Below, one piece after another: positions 42,806 to 51,511 of a stretch of 61,546 nt of DNA (within the stretch, counting starts at the first letter, position 1; each line of letters opens with the position of its first letter). A program made the translations under genes and the position numbers. The notes beneath the pieces were generated by a model. The model did not search any database, was not told the DNA's origin, and saw only the letters and a program-made list of their open reading frames with translations. The stretch is from Pelagibacteraceae bacterium (GTDB lineage: Bacteria > Pseudomonadota > Alphaproteobacteria > Pelagibacterales > Pelagibacteraceae), in contig VTPO01000008.1 of NCBI GenBank assembly GCA_008638205.1, forward strand, positions 1-61,546, read 5' to 3'.

Positions 42806-44248
42806 ATGGATCAAAATTTATTTAAGGTTAAAGGAACGTATGTAAACGGAACATGGTTCAATGAATCCAAGACATATGAAGTCATCAATCCATCTAATAA
42901 TTCTGTTTTAGCCAAGATACCCATTTCCTCTCCGCAAGAATTGGAGCTTGCTGTCCAGTCTGCGGCTAAAGCCCAAAAAGAATGGGCCAAAGTAAGCATT
43001 GTAAAAAGAGCAGATCTAATTTTGAAATTATGTTCCAGAATTGAAGAGAGGGTAGAAGAATTTGCCTTAATGGACACCTACAATGCAGGTAATGCTATTA
43101 CATTTGCCAGGAAAGATGTTTTGCAGGCAGTCGCTAATATGAAATACTTTGCAGGACTAGTCCGTGAAGTAAAAGGGGAGACCTTCTCCATGGAGCCAAA
43201 ACATTTAAATTTTTCAAGACAACAACCGTATGGGGTAGTTTTGAAAATCAATTCTTTTAATCGCCCTTTTAGATGGTGTGCTGAAAAATTGGCCGCTCCT
43301 ATCTTAATGGGAAATGCCGTCATCATTAAAAACTCAGAACAAGCACCTATTTCATCTTTAAAATTTTGTGAATTGTTGGATGGGTTGTTTCCAGATGGAC
43401 TTATCAATGTAGTAACCGGAGGTGCGGATGCAGGATCTTTTTTAGTTAAACATCCTTTAGTCAAACGAATAGCAGTAATTTCATCAGTTCAAACAGGAAT
43501 TGCTATAGCCAAAGATGCAGCTCCTTTGTTAAAAAATATATCACTAGAATTGGGTGGTAAAAATCCTCTTATTGTTTTTGATGATGCAGATATTAATTTT
43601 GCAGTTGATTTAACTATTAAGGGAATGCGCTTTGATACTAAGGGCGAATCTTGTAGCTCTCCTTCTAGAATTTTAGTCCATAAAAAATTACATGATAAAT
43701 ACTTAGAAACATTAATTACTGAAGTAAAAAAAATACCAGTAGGCTTGCCATGGATTGATACCAATGTGGTAGGACCGGTAGTTTCCAAGAAGCAATTTGA
43801 TAGCGTTCATCGTTTTATTCAATCAGGAATTAAAGAGGGTGCAAAATTAGAATTGGGTGGAGATTCACCAAAGTCAGAAGATTTAAAAGATGGTTTTTTC
43901 ATCAATCCCACTATTTTTTCAAAGGTCACACCCGCCATGACTATTGCCAACCAAGAAATTTTTGGTCCTGTCATTTCTGTGATGACTTGGGAAAATTATG
44001 ATGAGATGATGAGTATAGCTAATTCAACAGATTACGGATTAACAGCAGGAATTGTAACCAACTCATTAAGCAATGCGATGAAAACTGCTGAAGAAATTGA
44101 ATGTGGGTATGTATGGATTAATGCGGCAGGCAGATATGCAGGTGCTCCTTATGGAGGCTGGAAATTAAGTGGTATTGGTGTGGAGGAATGTTACGATGAA
44201 TTGAAAAGTTATAGCAGAGTAAAAAATATTAATATGAAATGGCTTTAA
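42806..44248 (+). CDS. NAD(P)-dependent aldehyde dehydrogenase
   Basis: Aldehyde dehydrogenase superfamily protein of 480 residues. Key positions are Asn152 in KINSFNRPF, Glu248 in SLELGGKNPL, and the nucleophile Cys283 in KGESCSSPSR, with EIFGPVISVMTW near the C-terminus. The usual FTGS nucleotide-binding segment reads SSVQTG, marking a divergent branch, so I do not name a substrate. It is followed 18 bases later by a carboxymuconolactone decarboxylase-like gene, presumably in the same pathway. Confidence 0.88.
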   Translation: MDQNLFKVKGTYVNGTWFNESKTYEVINPSNNSVLAKIPISSPQELELAVQSAAKAQKEWAKVSIVKRADLILKLCSRIEERVEEFALMDTYNAGNAITFARKDVLQAVANMKYFAGLVREVKGETFSMEPKHLNFSRQQPYGVVLKINSFNRPFRWCAEKLAAPILMGNAVIIKNSEQAPISSLKFCELLDGLFPDGLINVVTGGADAGSFLVKHPLVKRIAVISSVQTGIAIAKDAAPLLKNISLELGGKNPLIVFDDADINFAVDLTIKGMRFDTKGESCSSPSRILVHKKLHDKYLETLITEVKKIPVGLPWIDTNVVGPVVSKKQFDSVHRFIQSGIKEGAKLELGGDSPKSEDLKDGFFINPTIFSKVTPAMTIANQEIFGPVISVMTWENYDEMMSIANSTDYGLTAGIVTNSLSNAMKTAEEIECGYVWINAAGRYAGAPYGGWKLSGIGVEECYDELKSYSRVKNINMKWL

Positions 44249-44266
44249 CTAAACGAAAGGAACAAA

Positions 44267-44644
44267 ATGGACGAAAAGTTATTTGAAAAAGGAATGGAGA
44301 AAAGAAAAAAAGTTTTAGGAAAAGATTACACAGAAAATGTAATGGCCAATACAGACGATTTAAATGATACATTCCAAAAAGCTATGACTGAGTGGTGCTG
44401 GGGGTTTGGATGGGGTGATGAAACTATCAATATGAAGACAAGATCAATGATGAATTTAACTATGATTGCTGCTTTAGGAAAAATGCATGAATGGGAACTT
44501 CATTGTAACGGAGCTTTAAAAAATGGGGTTAGCAAAGAAGAGATTAGGTCGATATTGCATGTCATCGGTATTTATTGCGGTGTACCTCAGGCAATGGAAT
44601 GTTTTAGGGTAGCCAAAAAAGTATTTGATGAAAAAAAAGCCTAA
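44267..44644 (+). CDS. carboxymuconolactone decarboxylase (CMD) family protein
   Basis: Small helical protein of 125 residues. The core TRSMMNLTMIAALGKMHEWELH, GALKNGVSKEEIRSILHVIG and YCGVPQAMECFRVAKKVF match the gamma-carboxymuconolactone decarboxylase family (PcaC-like). Other members of the fold are AhpD-like peroxidases, but those have a CxxC, absent here. A good AAAGGAAC ribosome site precedes ATG. Linked with the upstream aldehyde dehydrogenase, it may act in breakdown of an aromatic or carboxylic compound. Confidence 0.82.
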   Translation: MDEKLFEKGMEKRKKVLGKDYTENVMANTDDLNDTFQKAMTEWCWGFGWGDETINMKTRSMMNLTMIAALGKMHEWELHCNGALKNGVSKEEIRSILHVIGIYCGVPQAMECFRVAKKVFDEKKA

Positions 44645-44649
44645 GGCTA

Positions 44650-45546
44650 TTAATTTAAATTTAACCAGTAAGGTTTGGAAATTTTAATTTTAGAATTTTT
44701 TAACTGAATAGTTTTATTTAGACTGTCTTTGTTATCTTCGATATTAATAATGGCAAAACAGCAAGGATCTAAAGAAATAATTTTTCCAATATTTTTTTCA
44801 TCTAGGGTAATAGTCTCATCAATTGTAACAGATCCTTCCATAATTTGAATTGGAAAAACTCTTTTTCTTATTTTATTTTTTAAGTTCATTCGAGCAGTAT
44901 TTTCTTGCCCAACAAAACATCCTTTTTTAAAACTAATTCCATTTAATTCTTTTAAATTTAATTCTAAAGAGAAAAAATTGGATAAAGCATCCGTGGGAAC
45001 TAAATCAGTTAATCCTGCATTATGATAAATTTTTATAAAAGTGTTTATATCTAGTAAATTTAAACTCAAGTCTTTAGCTAAGTCATTACATTTTTCTTTA
45101 GAAATAATTCCATGAATTCCAAGATCATCAAGTCTTGGATCATTGAAGAAAAAACCATAGTCATTTCTAATAGTAAATCCTTTGGTGGCATTGAATTCGT
45201 TAGAAATTATTTCATGAGCCATATTAAAGAAAAAAGATTTGTAATGCTGATCTACATTTTTAATTATGACTTGAGATCTTAATTTAAAGATATTTAATTT
45301 AGAAATAAAATCATCAACTATCGCTTGGTTGCATTGAATTAAATAATTATCTTCAGATAAGCTGACAATCATAAAGTCATACATGAATTTTCCTTGGGGA
45401 CTTAGTAGGCATGAATATAGAGAGCAGGTTTTGTTGACTAGATGAATATCATTGGAAATTATATTTTGTAGAAAATTACTAGCATCCATACCAGAAATGG
45501 AGATGATGGATTTATGCTCTAAATGGATTGCAAAATTGCTGTTCAT
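44650..45546 (-). CDS. ygfZ: YgfZ/GcvT-like folate-binding protein
   Basis: Tetrahydrofolate-dependent protein of 298 residues needed for certain Fe-S enzymes. The diagnostic KGCFVGQENTARM motif (K-G-C-x-x-G-Q-E) is present near residue 205. The N-terminus ISISGMDASNFLQNIISNDI is typical. It is divergent from pyrC with 42 bases between, an arrangement I recall from other alphaproteobacteria. Confidence 0.9.
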   Translation of the reverse strand: MNSNFAIHLEHKSIISISGMDASNFLQNIISNDIHLVNKTCSLYSCLLSPQGKFMYDFMIVSLSEDNYLIQCNQAIVDDFISKLNIFKLRSQVIIKNVDQHYKSFFFNMAHEIISNEFNATKGFTIRNDYGFFFNDPRLDDLGIHGIISKEKCNDLAKDLSLNLLDINTFIKIYHNAGLTDLVPTDALSNFFSLELNLKELNGISFKKGCFVGQENTARMNLKNKIRKRVFPIQIMEGSVTIDETITLDEKNIGKIISLDPCCFAIINIEDNKDSLNKTIQLKNSKIKISKPYWLNLN

Positions 45547-45588
45547 TTTAAGGGTTTTTGTATATTAATTTGTTATTCATTATTCATT

Positions 45589-46908
45589 ATGTCAAATAAA
45601 TACTCTCTACTTATCAAAAATGCAGAATGTTATATAGATCAGAATCTTATTCTTACTGATATAGCTATAAAGGATAACATTATTTCCAAAATCTCAGAAA
45701 ATATAGATGATTCGGCAGACCGTATTCTTGATGCAAAAGGCTTATCTATCTTTCCTGGTATTGTAGATACGCAAGTACATTTTAGGGAACCAGGCAATAC
45801 AAAAAAAGAAAATTTAGAAAGTGGTAGTAAATCTGCAGTGTTAGGAGGAGTAACTTCTGTGTTTGAAATGCCTAATACATCACCCCCGACGGATAGTCCT
45901 GAACGATTTCAGCAAAAATTAGATTTAGCAAAAGATAGAATGCACTGTAATTATGCCTTTTATTATGGAGCGACAGAGAATAACTCAGTTAATTTAGATG
46001 TAACTAAAAACCTAGAAGGATGTTGTGGAGTTAAAATGTTTGTTGGTTCTTCTACTGGAAATTTATTAGTTAAAGAAGACAAATATATTGAGCAAGTGAT
46101 TAAAAATTCTCCAAGAATTGTTTCTGTTCATTCAGAAGATGAAAACATGCTTGAGGCTAATAAAGATAAAATTATCGAAGGAGATGTTAAAACACATTAT
46201 GTTTGGAGAAATGTGGAGACCGCGATGTCTTCTACAAAAAAATTAGCTAACTATGCGAAAAACCATAACAAAAGAGTTCATATTCTTCACATATCGACTA
46301 AGGACGAAATGGAATTTTTACGAGATTATAAAGATATTGTTAGCGTTGAAGTTATTCCTAATCATTTAAGTTTATTTGCCCCAGATTGTTACGATAAAAA
46401 AGGAACTTTTGTGCAAATGAATCCTCCCGTTCGTGAAAAAGAGCATATGGACGGAATATGGAAAGGTGTTTTGGATGGAACAGTAGATGTCATTGGTTCA
46501 GATCATGCACCGCATACGATAGAAGAAAAATTGCAAACTTACCCAGCTAGCCCATCAGGAATGCCAGGTGTGCAAACTATTTTTCTTTTAATGTTAAAGC
46601 ATTTCTTCGATGGCAAAATTGAATTATCAAAAGTAATCAGCCTCCTATCTGAAAATCCTTGTAAATTATTTGGAATAGAGAAAAGAGGTTTTATCCAAGA
46701 GGGTTTTTATGCAGATCTTACTGTAGTTGATATGAATAAAGAGTTTGTAATTACTAATGATTGGATTGCAAGTAATTGTAAATGGACTCCATACGATGGT
46801 TGGAAATTACCTGCCACTCCAACAGGAACTATTGTGAATGGAAATGTTTCCGTATGGGATGGAAAGTTAGTAGAAACGAAATACGGCAAACCATTAAAGT
46901 TTAGTTAA
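45589..46908 (+). CDS. pyrC: dihydroorotase (class I, PyrC)
   Basis: Pyrimidine biosynthesis amidohydrolase, 439 residues. Metal-binding HxH is replaced by the usual VHFREPG; GVTSVFEMPNTSPPT, the ECC-type VSVHSEDE, VHILHIST and DVIGSDHAPHT complete the site. It acts in the cytosol converting carbamoyl aspartate to dihydroorotate. The frame is open upstream to 45523 but that would run into ygfZ; ATG 45589 gives the standard N-terminus SNKYSLLIKNAECYID. Confidence 0.92.
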   Translation: MSNKYSLLIKNAECYIDQNLILTDIAIKDNIISKISENIDDSADRILDAKGLSIFPGIVDTQVHFREPGNTKKENLESGSKSAVLGGVTSVFEMPNTSPPTDSPERFQQKLDLAKDRMHCNYAFYYGATENNSVNLDVTKNLEGCCGVKMFVGSSTGNLLVKEDKYIEQVIKNSPRIVSVHSEDENMLEANKDKIIEGDVKTHYVWRNVETAMSSTKKLANYAKNHNKRVHILHISTKDEMEFLRDYKDIVSVEVIPNHLSLFAPDCYDKKGTFVQMNPPVREKEHMDGIWKGVLDGTVDVIGSDHAPHTIEEKLQTYPASPSGMPGVQTIFLLMLKHFFDGKIELSKVISLLSENPCKLFGIEKRGFIQEGFYADLTVVDMNKEFVITNDWIASNCKWTPYDGWKLPATPTGTIVNGNVSVWDGKLVETKYGKPLKFS

Positions 46909-46934
46909 TATTCAGTAGAAATAACCAATGATAC

Positions 46935-46957
46935 AAGGTCAATATAAAGTTGATCTT
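46935..46957. terminator. hairpin between convergent pyrC and moeA
   Basis: AAGGTCAA and TTGATCTT form an eight-pair stem (one G-U) with a seven-base loop in the 61-base gap between the two stops. There is no strong T-run on either side, so it is a candidate terminator only. It is one of few convergent gaps in the window with room for one. Confidence 0.38.
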
Positions 46958-46969
46958 TAAATGATTTAG

Positions 46970-48223
46970 CTAAATTAAACTGTTATTGTAAGAATTTGGA
47001 AAATAACAATCAACAAGTTCTCCTTTTGAAAATTTAGATTTTCCTGATGGAAAAAGTGACCAAATATTAGAACTTACGAATGATTGTATTCTAAAAGATT
47101 CCTGTCCTTTCAAAACTTCAATTACTAGCTTGCCATCATATTTTGATTTTAATCTACATTTCGTAAAATGAGTAAAAGCATTATTTTTGGTGTAGCTATT
47201 ATTTAGAATAGCCTTAATCGGTTTTTCGATTGGAACACCTAAAATATCCATTATGTAAGGTTGGACAAAAAATCTGAAACAAGCAGCTGAAGAAATGGGA
47301 TTGCCTGGTAACCCAAAAATAGCTTTTTGCTTTCCTTTAATTTTTGCAAATAAAATTGGTTTTCCAGGTCTGATAGCTACTTTTTTAAAAAAATTAGATA
47401 ATTTAAAATCTTGAATAACACTAGGAACAAAATCAAATTTTCCTGCAGAGACAGCTCCTGAAGTAATTATTATATCAATTTTTGTATTAAACATCTTTTG
47501 GATCTGTTTTTTAAAAATTTTTTCATGATTATCTTTAAGAATTCCCCCATTTATAAAGTTAAATAAAAAATGATTACTTAATGACTTGATATAGTGACTG
47601 TTAGAATTCCTAACTTTCCAGTTCGGTATATTTTCATGATTAGAAATTTCATTACCTGTTGAAAAAAATAATATGTTTAGCTTTTTTTTAACTTTTATCT
47701 TTTTAATTCCCAAAGCTTTTAAAGCGAGGATATGATTAGGATGAATAATAGTACCTTTTTTAATGATTAAATCATTCTTCTTATAATCAGAACCTAAAAA
47801 TCTCACATGCATATTTTTTTTAATTTTTTTATTAATGACAATATATTTTGCCTCCTTTTTATTGGGATAAAAAATAATTTGTTCAATGGGTATAATTGTA
47901 TCGAAAGGCTTTGGTATCACTCCACCCGTCATGATCTCCATTGCATCGAATTTTTTAATTTTTTTTATGATTGGCTTATTTCCAGGAATAATGCTTCCCA
48001 CAATTTTAAATTTTTTTGAATTATTTTTATTTAAATCTTTAGTATCTTTAGAACAAACTGCAAAACCATCAAATGCAGTGTTATTGGCAGAAGGGTAGTT
48101 CGTAGTAGATATAATATTTGTAGATGAAACTCTATTTAAGCTATCATCACTATGAATATACTCATCTTTAATTTTAATTAATGATTTTTTTAAAATTTGT
48201 CTCGACTGCTTATAACTAATCAT
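46970..48223 (-). CDS. moeA: molybdopterin molybdenumtransferase MoeA
   Basis: Enzyme inserting molybdenum into adenylylated molybdopterin, 417 residues. Family blocks are NTAFDGFAVC, MTGGVIPKPFDTIIPIEQ, ITSGAVSAGKFDFV and FGLPGNPISSA. The usual GGVSxG motif is GAVSAG, a modest divergence, and the protein is very Lys/Ile/Asn-rich. It is divergent from moaB and part of the Moco gene group in this region. Confidence 0.92.
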   Translation of the reverse strand: MISYKQSRQILKKSLIKIKDEYIHSDDSLNRVSSTNIISTTNYPSANNTAFDGFAVCSKDTKDLNKNNSKKFKIVGSIIPGNKPIIKKIKKFDAMEIMTGGVIPKPFDTIIPIEQIIFYPNKKEAKYIVINKKIKKNMHVRFLGSDYKKNDLIIKKGTIIHPNHILALKALGIKKIKVKKKLNILFFSTGNEISNHENIPNWKVRNSNSHYIKSLSNHFLFNFINGGILKDNHEKIFKKQIQKMFNTKIDIIITSGAVSAGKFDFVPSVIQDFKLSNFFKKVAIRPGKPILFAKIKGKQKAIFGLPGNPISSAACFRFFVQPYIMDILGVPIEKPIKAILNNSYTKNNAFTHFTKCRLKSKYDGKLVIEVLKGQESFRIQSFVSSNIWSLFPSGKSKFSKGELVDCYFPNSYNNSLI

Positions 48224-48362
48224 TATTTTTAAATAGTTTTTTTATTTTTTTAATCATCTTAATTGCTAACATAATATCTAAATATAAAACCTTTGTCTCA
48301 CAAGGAAAGAAAGGAGTGATTATTGTGCTAAAGAACAACTTTTAGTATAGACTATAAGCTGA

Positions 48363-48890
48363 ATGACAATTAGTAGCCAAAAGATATTTGAAGCAATTAA
48401 CATATCTGTCTTAACCATTTCAGACACTAGAAAAGAAGCAACTGATAAATCAGGCGCGATACTTGCAAAAAAAATTAAAGAAAAAGGGCATGGCTTAACA
48501 CACAAAGAAATTGTTAAAGATGATAAGCAGGCTATTAAAAAAATTTTGCTAGATTGGTGTTCTAATCAAGAAGTAGATGTCATCATTACTACAGGTGGAA
48601 CCGGCTTAACAGGTAGGGATCTTACTCCTGAGGTACTAGATGAAATTAAAGAAAAGGATATCCCAGGGTTTGGTGAATTATTTCGATTAATTAGTTATAA
48701 AAAAATCGGCACATCCACTATTCAATCCAGAGCTATGGCAGTGCTCTGTAAAGGAACTTATATTTTTGCTTTGCCTGGATCAAGTGGGGCCGTGACAGAC
48801 GCTTGGGATGATATTTTAAAATATCAACTTGATTCAAGATTTGAACCTTGTAATTTTATTAGTCTTATTCCAAGACTCAAAGAAAAATAA
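48363..48890 (+). CDS. moaB: molybdenum cofactor biosynthesis protein MoaB (MogA-like)
   Basis: MoaB/MogA fold protein of 175 residues that adenylylates molybdopterin before metal insertion. Landmarks: VLTISDTRKEATDKSGA, VIITTGGTGLTGRDLTPE (the TTGGTG motif), and ALPGSSGAVTDAWDDILK. The start is ATG 48363; its ribosome site is poor, while a strong AAGGAG lies 47 bases upstream before a very short frame. MoaB with MoeA completes the late steps of the pathway. Confidence 0.93.
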   Translation: MTISSQKIFEAINISVLTISDTRKEATDKSGAILAKKIKEKGHGLTHKEIVKDDKQAIKKILLDWCSNQEVDVIITTGGTGLTGRDLTPEVLDEIKEKDIPGFGELFRLISYKKIGTSTIQSRAMAVLCKGTYIFALPGSSGAVTDAWDDILKYQLDSRFEPCNFISLIPRLKEK

Positions 48891-48895
48891 ATAAT

Positions 48896-49141
48896 TTATT
48901 TTTGGTATTTGTCTTTCCATTCAGTATAGGGCATTCCATATACATGCTCTCTAGCTTCAGGATCTGAAATAGTAATTCCTTTTTTGTCTGCTTCTTCTCT
49001 GTACCATTTAGAAAGACAGTTTCTGCAAAAACCTGCAAGATTCATTAAATCAAGATTCTGAACATCTTTTCTTTCCTTTAAGTGTTCCAGCAACCTTTCA
49101 AACGCAGAAGATTGAATTTCTTTTTTCATGTTATCGTTCAT
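48896..49141 (-). CDS. DUF1244 family protein
   Basis: Small soluble protein of 81 residues recognised as DUF1244: AFERLLEHLKERKDVQNLDLM, then NLAGFCRNCLSKWYREEA and YGMPYTEWKDKYQ. The FCRNC pair could bind a metal. The family is widespread in proteobacteria without an assigned role. It is 60 bases downstream of moaE on the same strand, perhaps in the same transcript. Confidence 0.88.
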   Translation of the reverse strand: MNDNMKKEIQSSAFERLLEHLKERKDVQNLDLMNLAGFCRNCLSKWYREEADKKGITISDPEAREHVYGMPYTEWKDKYQK

Positions 49142-49201
49142 ATCTAGAGATATATATTAAAGTGAACAAATTTAAAAGTTACAATCATTTAAACTAATCA
49201 C

Positions 49202-49654
49202 TTAGGAAGACGGATCAATAAGTGGAGTGCCTTTTAACCATTTAGATTGATTATCATCGTAATGTTCTTTTTTCCAAATGGGAGTTTTTTTTTTAATTTC
49301 TTCAATAATGTATCTGGATAAATCGTATGCCTGAGATCTGTGCTTGGCAGCAACAGCAATGATAATTGATAATCCTCCCAAGGGAATATAACCTTTTGCG
49401 TGTTCTATATACACAGCTGGATGTTCAATAGTTAGTTTCTTGGAGGCCTCTTCAAAAATTTCTTTAAAGCTTTTCTCTACCATTGCGTCATGTGAATCGT
49501 AAGTAATTCCAGTAACATTTTTATTATTGTTATGATTACGTACCGTTCCAATAAAAAATAACGATGCCCCGCATTTTTCCGAAGCAATAAATTGCTGAGC
49601 TTTGTCTAAAGACAAAGATCCTTTAGAAGATTCTATGACCTTACCGTAAAACAT
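49202..49654 (-). CDS. moaE: molybdopterin synthase catalytic subunit MoaE
   Basis: Large subunit of molybdopterin synthase, 150 residues. GTVRNHNNNKNVTGITYDSHDAMVEK and KHRSQAYDLSRYIIEEIKKKTPIWKKE hold the conserved His and the two active-site lysines. It pairs with MoaD, encoded immediately upstream with a one-base overlap. Confidence 0.95.
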   Translation of the reverse strand: MFYGKVIESSKGSLSLDKAQQFIASEKCGASLFFIGTVRNHNNNKNVTGITYDSHDAMVEKSFKEIFEEASKKLTIEHPAVYIEHAKGYIPLGGLSIIIAVAAKHRSQAYDLSRYIIEEIKKKTPIWKKEHYDDNQSKWLKGTPLIDPSS

Positions 49655-49923
49655 TAGCCACCTCCTACCGGTGGAATAATACTTAGCTTAGTATGAGTAG
49701 ATAAATGATAATGCTCTTGGACAATTTCATTATGCTCATTCGCAAATGCAGAGCATTTGACAATTTCTAAATAGTTTTTGTTATCAGGATATTTATTTTT
49801 AACCAAATCCATTAAATTTTCACGAACTTCTTTTATACTGCTTAGCTCTGGAAGTGTAATTTCCAAATAGTCTTGATCAGAAAAATTTCTTGCATCACCA
49901 AATAATTCTATTTTAATTTTCAT
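49654..49923 (-). CDS. moaD: molybdopterin synthase sulfur carrier subunit MoaD
   Basis: Ubiquitin-like protein of 89 residues ending in IIPPVGGG, the Gly-Gly tail that becomes thiocarboxylated. It transfers sulfur within the MoaD-MoaE complex. It starts two bases after moaC. No adenylyltransferase (moeB) gene that would activate the tail is visible in the window. Confidence 0.94.
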   Translation of the reverse strand: MKIKIELFGDARNFSDQDYLEITLPELSSIKEVRENLMDLVKNKYPDNKNYLEIVKCSAFANEHNEIVQEHYHLSTHTKLSIIPPVGGG

Positions 49924-49925
49924 GC

Positions 49926-50471
49926 CTAAAACAGTTCAGATAAAAAATCAGGTAATCCTCCAGGATTGAGCCAAAGCCCACTCTTTCCACCCTGCTTTAC
50001 TAATAATTTTATACCTTCAATCCTTAAATCTGGATTTACAATTTTGCTCAAATCATAGATTGTAATAAGAGCTGTGTTTACTCCCATAATAGCTTCCATT
50101 TCCACACCAGTTTTGGCATGTGCTGACACCACACAATAAACTTCCAATGAGAAGTCATCTTCGTTCATAATAATCTTGGTAGCTGTATGATCAATTGGGA
50201 GTGGGTGACATAGGGGAATAATATCACTCGTTTTTTTTACACCCAGAACAGCCGCTATCTCAGCTAAACTTATAGGATCGCCTTTGGGCATTTTTTTGGT
50301 TTGAATTAATTCAAAAGTTTCTTTACCGACTATAATTTTTCCTGTAGCCAATGCTTTTCTAAAAGTTGGTTGCTTGTCTGAGACATCAATCATTTTGTAA
50401 TTATGTTCCAAGAAAAATTCTTTTGCCCAACTCTTTAATTCTTTTTGATTAATGATTTTTAGACTGGTCAT
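49926..50471 (-). CDS. moaC: cyclic pyranopterin monophosphate synthase MoaC
   Basis: Second enzyme of Moco synthesis, 181 residues. Conserved: MIDVSDKQPTFRKALATG, DIIPLCHPLPIDHT, HAKTGVEMEA with the catalytic Lys, and NTALITIYDL. Start ATG 50471 has a TAGGTGG ribosome site and lies five bases after the moaA stop; a GTG at 50483 in the same frame would overlap moaA. There is an N-terminal extension of about a dozen residues compared with Escherichia coli. Confidence 0.95.
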   Translation of the reverse strand: MTSLKIINQKELKSWAKEFFLEHNYKMIDVSDKQPTFRKALATGKIIVGKETFELIQTKKMPKGDPISLAEIAAVLGVKKTSDIIPLCHPLPIDHTATKIIMNEDDFSLEVYCVVSAHAKTGVEMEAIMGVNTALITIYDLSKIVNPDLRIEGIKLLVKQGGKSGLWLNPGGLPDFLSELF

Positions 50472-50475
50472 GATA

Positions 50476-51465
50476 TTATCCACCTATTGAAGCCAAATGA
50501 GGCGTCATCCCAGTATTGCCTGTTTCTAGGTAATGAGATTCTTTTTTAAAACGAAGTTGTTTTAAAATTAATTCTATCAATTCATCTTTTTGATTTTGAT
50601 TTTGTAAGTAAGGTCTTAGATTAGTGCCGGTGTTTCCGAACAAACAAAGTCGTAATTCACCTTTTGCAGTTATTCTTAAACGATTACATGTGCTACAAAA
50701 ATCTTTAGAGTAGGGAGCTATAATTCCAAACTTTCCTTTTAATTTAGAGTGAACATAATTTATGGACGGACCCGCATCACTGATTCGAGAAATTTCTTTC
50801 CAATCTTGACTTTCAATATACTTTTTAAAAACAAAAGCTGAAGTATGATATTTTTTAAAATATTCAAGATTGTCACCAGTTTGCATTAGCTCAATATATC
50901 TAAAATCAATTTCATTATTATTTATAAAACGCTCCCAATTTTGAAATTCTTCTAAGCTGTCGTTAACATTTTTAAGCAAGACAGCATTAACTTTGATATT
51001 TTTAAAACCTTTGTTTTGCAAAATATTAATCCCTTCTAAAATTTGTGGTAAGCGATCTTGGCCAGTAATTTCTTTGAACTTATTTCTATCTAAGCTATCA
51101 ATGCTAATATTAATTCCATTAATTCTAGTTGCAATGAGCTCTTCAGCGATTTCATTAAGTTTATAACCATTAGTTGTGATTACTAGGTTACTAATTCCGT
51201 GTTCAGATTTAATATTCTTTAACACTTCAAAAAAATCTTTTCGAACGGTAGGTTCTCCGCCTGTGATTCTAATTTTTGAAACACCAAGCTCCGTAAAAGC
51301 AGCTACAAGATTAGATATTTCGTCCAGATTTAAAAATCCTGGTTTATTCTCTACTTTGAAATATCCATTAGGAAGACAGTACCCACATTTAAAATTGCAT
51401 ACGTCCGTAATGGACAGGCGAATATAAGGAAACGATCTTCCAAAACTATCGGACATTTTGCTCAT
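50476..51465 (-). CDS. moaA: GTP 3',8-cyclase MoaA
   Basis: Radical SAM enzyme of 329 residues starting Moco synthesis from GTP. The SAM cluster cysteines are Cys23, Cys27 and Cys30 in DVCNFKCGYC, and the second [4Fe-4S] site Cys257, Cys260 and Cys274 (FCSTCNRLRIT..LRLCLF). RITGGEP lies at 66-72, and the chain ends in the required Gly-Gly. Both clusters depend on the SUF system encoded earlier. Confidence 0.97.
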   Translation of the reverse strand: MSKMSDSFGRSFPYIRLSITDVCNFKCGYCLPNGYFKVENKPGFLNLDEISNLVAAFTELGVSKIRITGGEPTVRKDFFEVLKNIKSEHGISNLVITTNGYKLNEIAEELIATRINGINISIDSLDRNKFKEITGQDRLPQILEGINILQNKGFKNIKVNAVLLKNVNDSLEEFQNWERFINNNEIDFRYIELMQTGDNLEYFKKYHTSAFVFKKYIESQDWKEISRISDAGPSINYVHSKLKGKFGIIAPYSKDFCSTCNRLRITAKGELRLCLFGNTGTNLRPYLQNQNQKDELIELILKQLRFKKESHYLETGNTGMTPHLASIGG

Positions 51466-51511
51466 AATTAAAATTATAACATATTTAAATATTTTTAATA
51501 ATGCAATTTGC

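Noticed and set aside
42811-43788. Long open frames antisense to the aldehyde dehydrogenase gene
   Set aside because: They show no family motif, and the plus strand holds a complete aldehyde dehydrogenase with catalytic residues.
45523-45588. Longer N-terminus for the dihydroorotase
   Set aside because: It would overlap the divergent ygfZ start, has a hydrophobic sequence unlike the family, and the standard N-terminus begins at 45589.
51466-51511. Moco riboswitch upstream of moaA
   Set aside because: Only 46 bases lie between the TauE/SafE gene and moaA, too little for the known Moco RNA motif.
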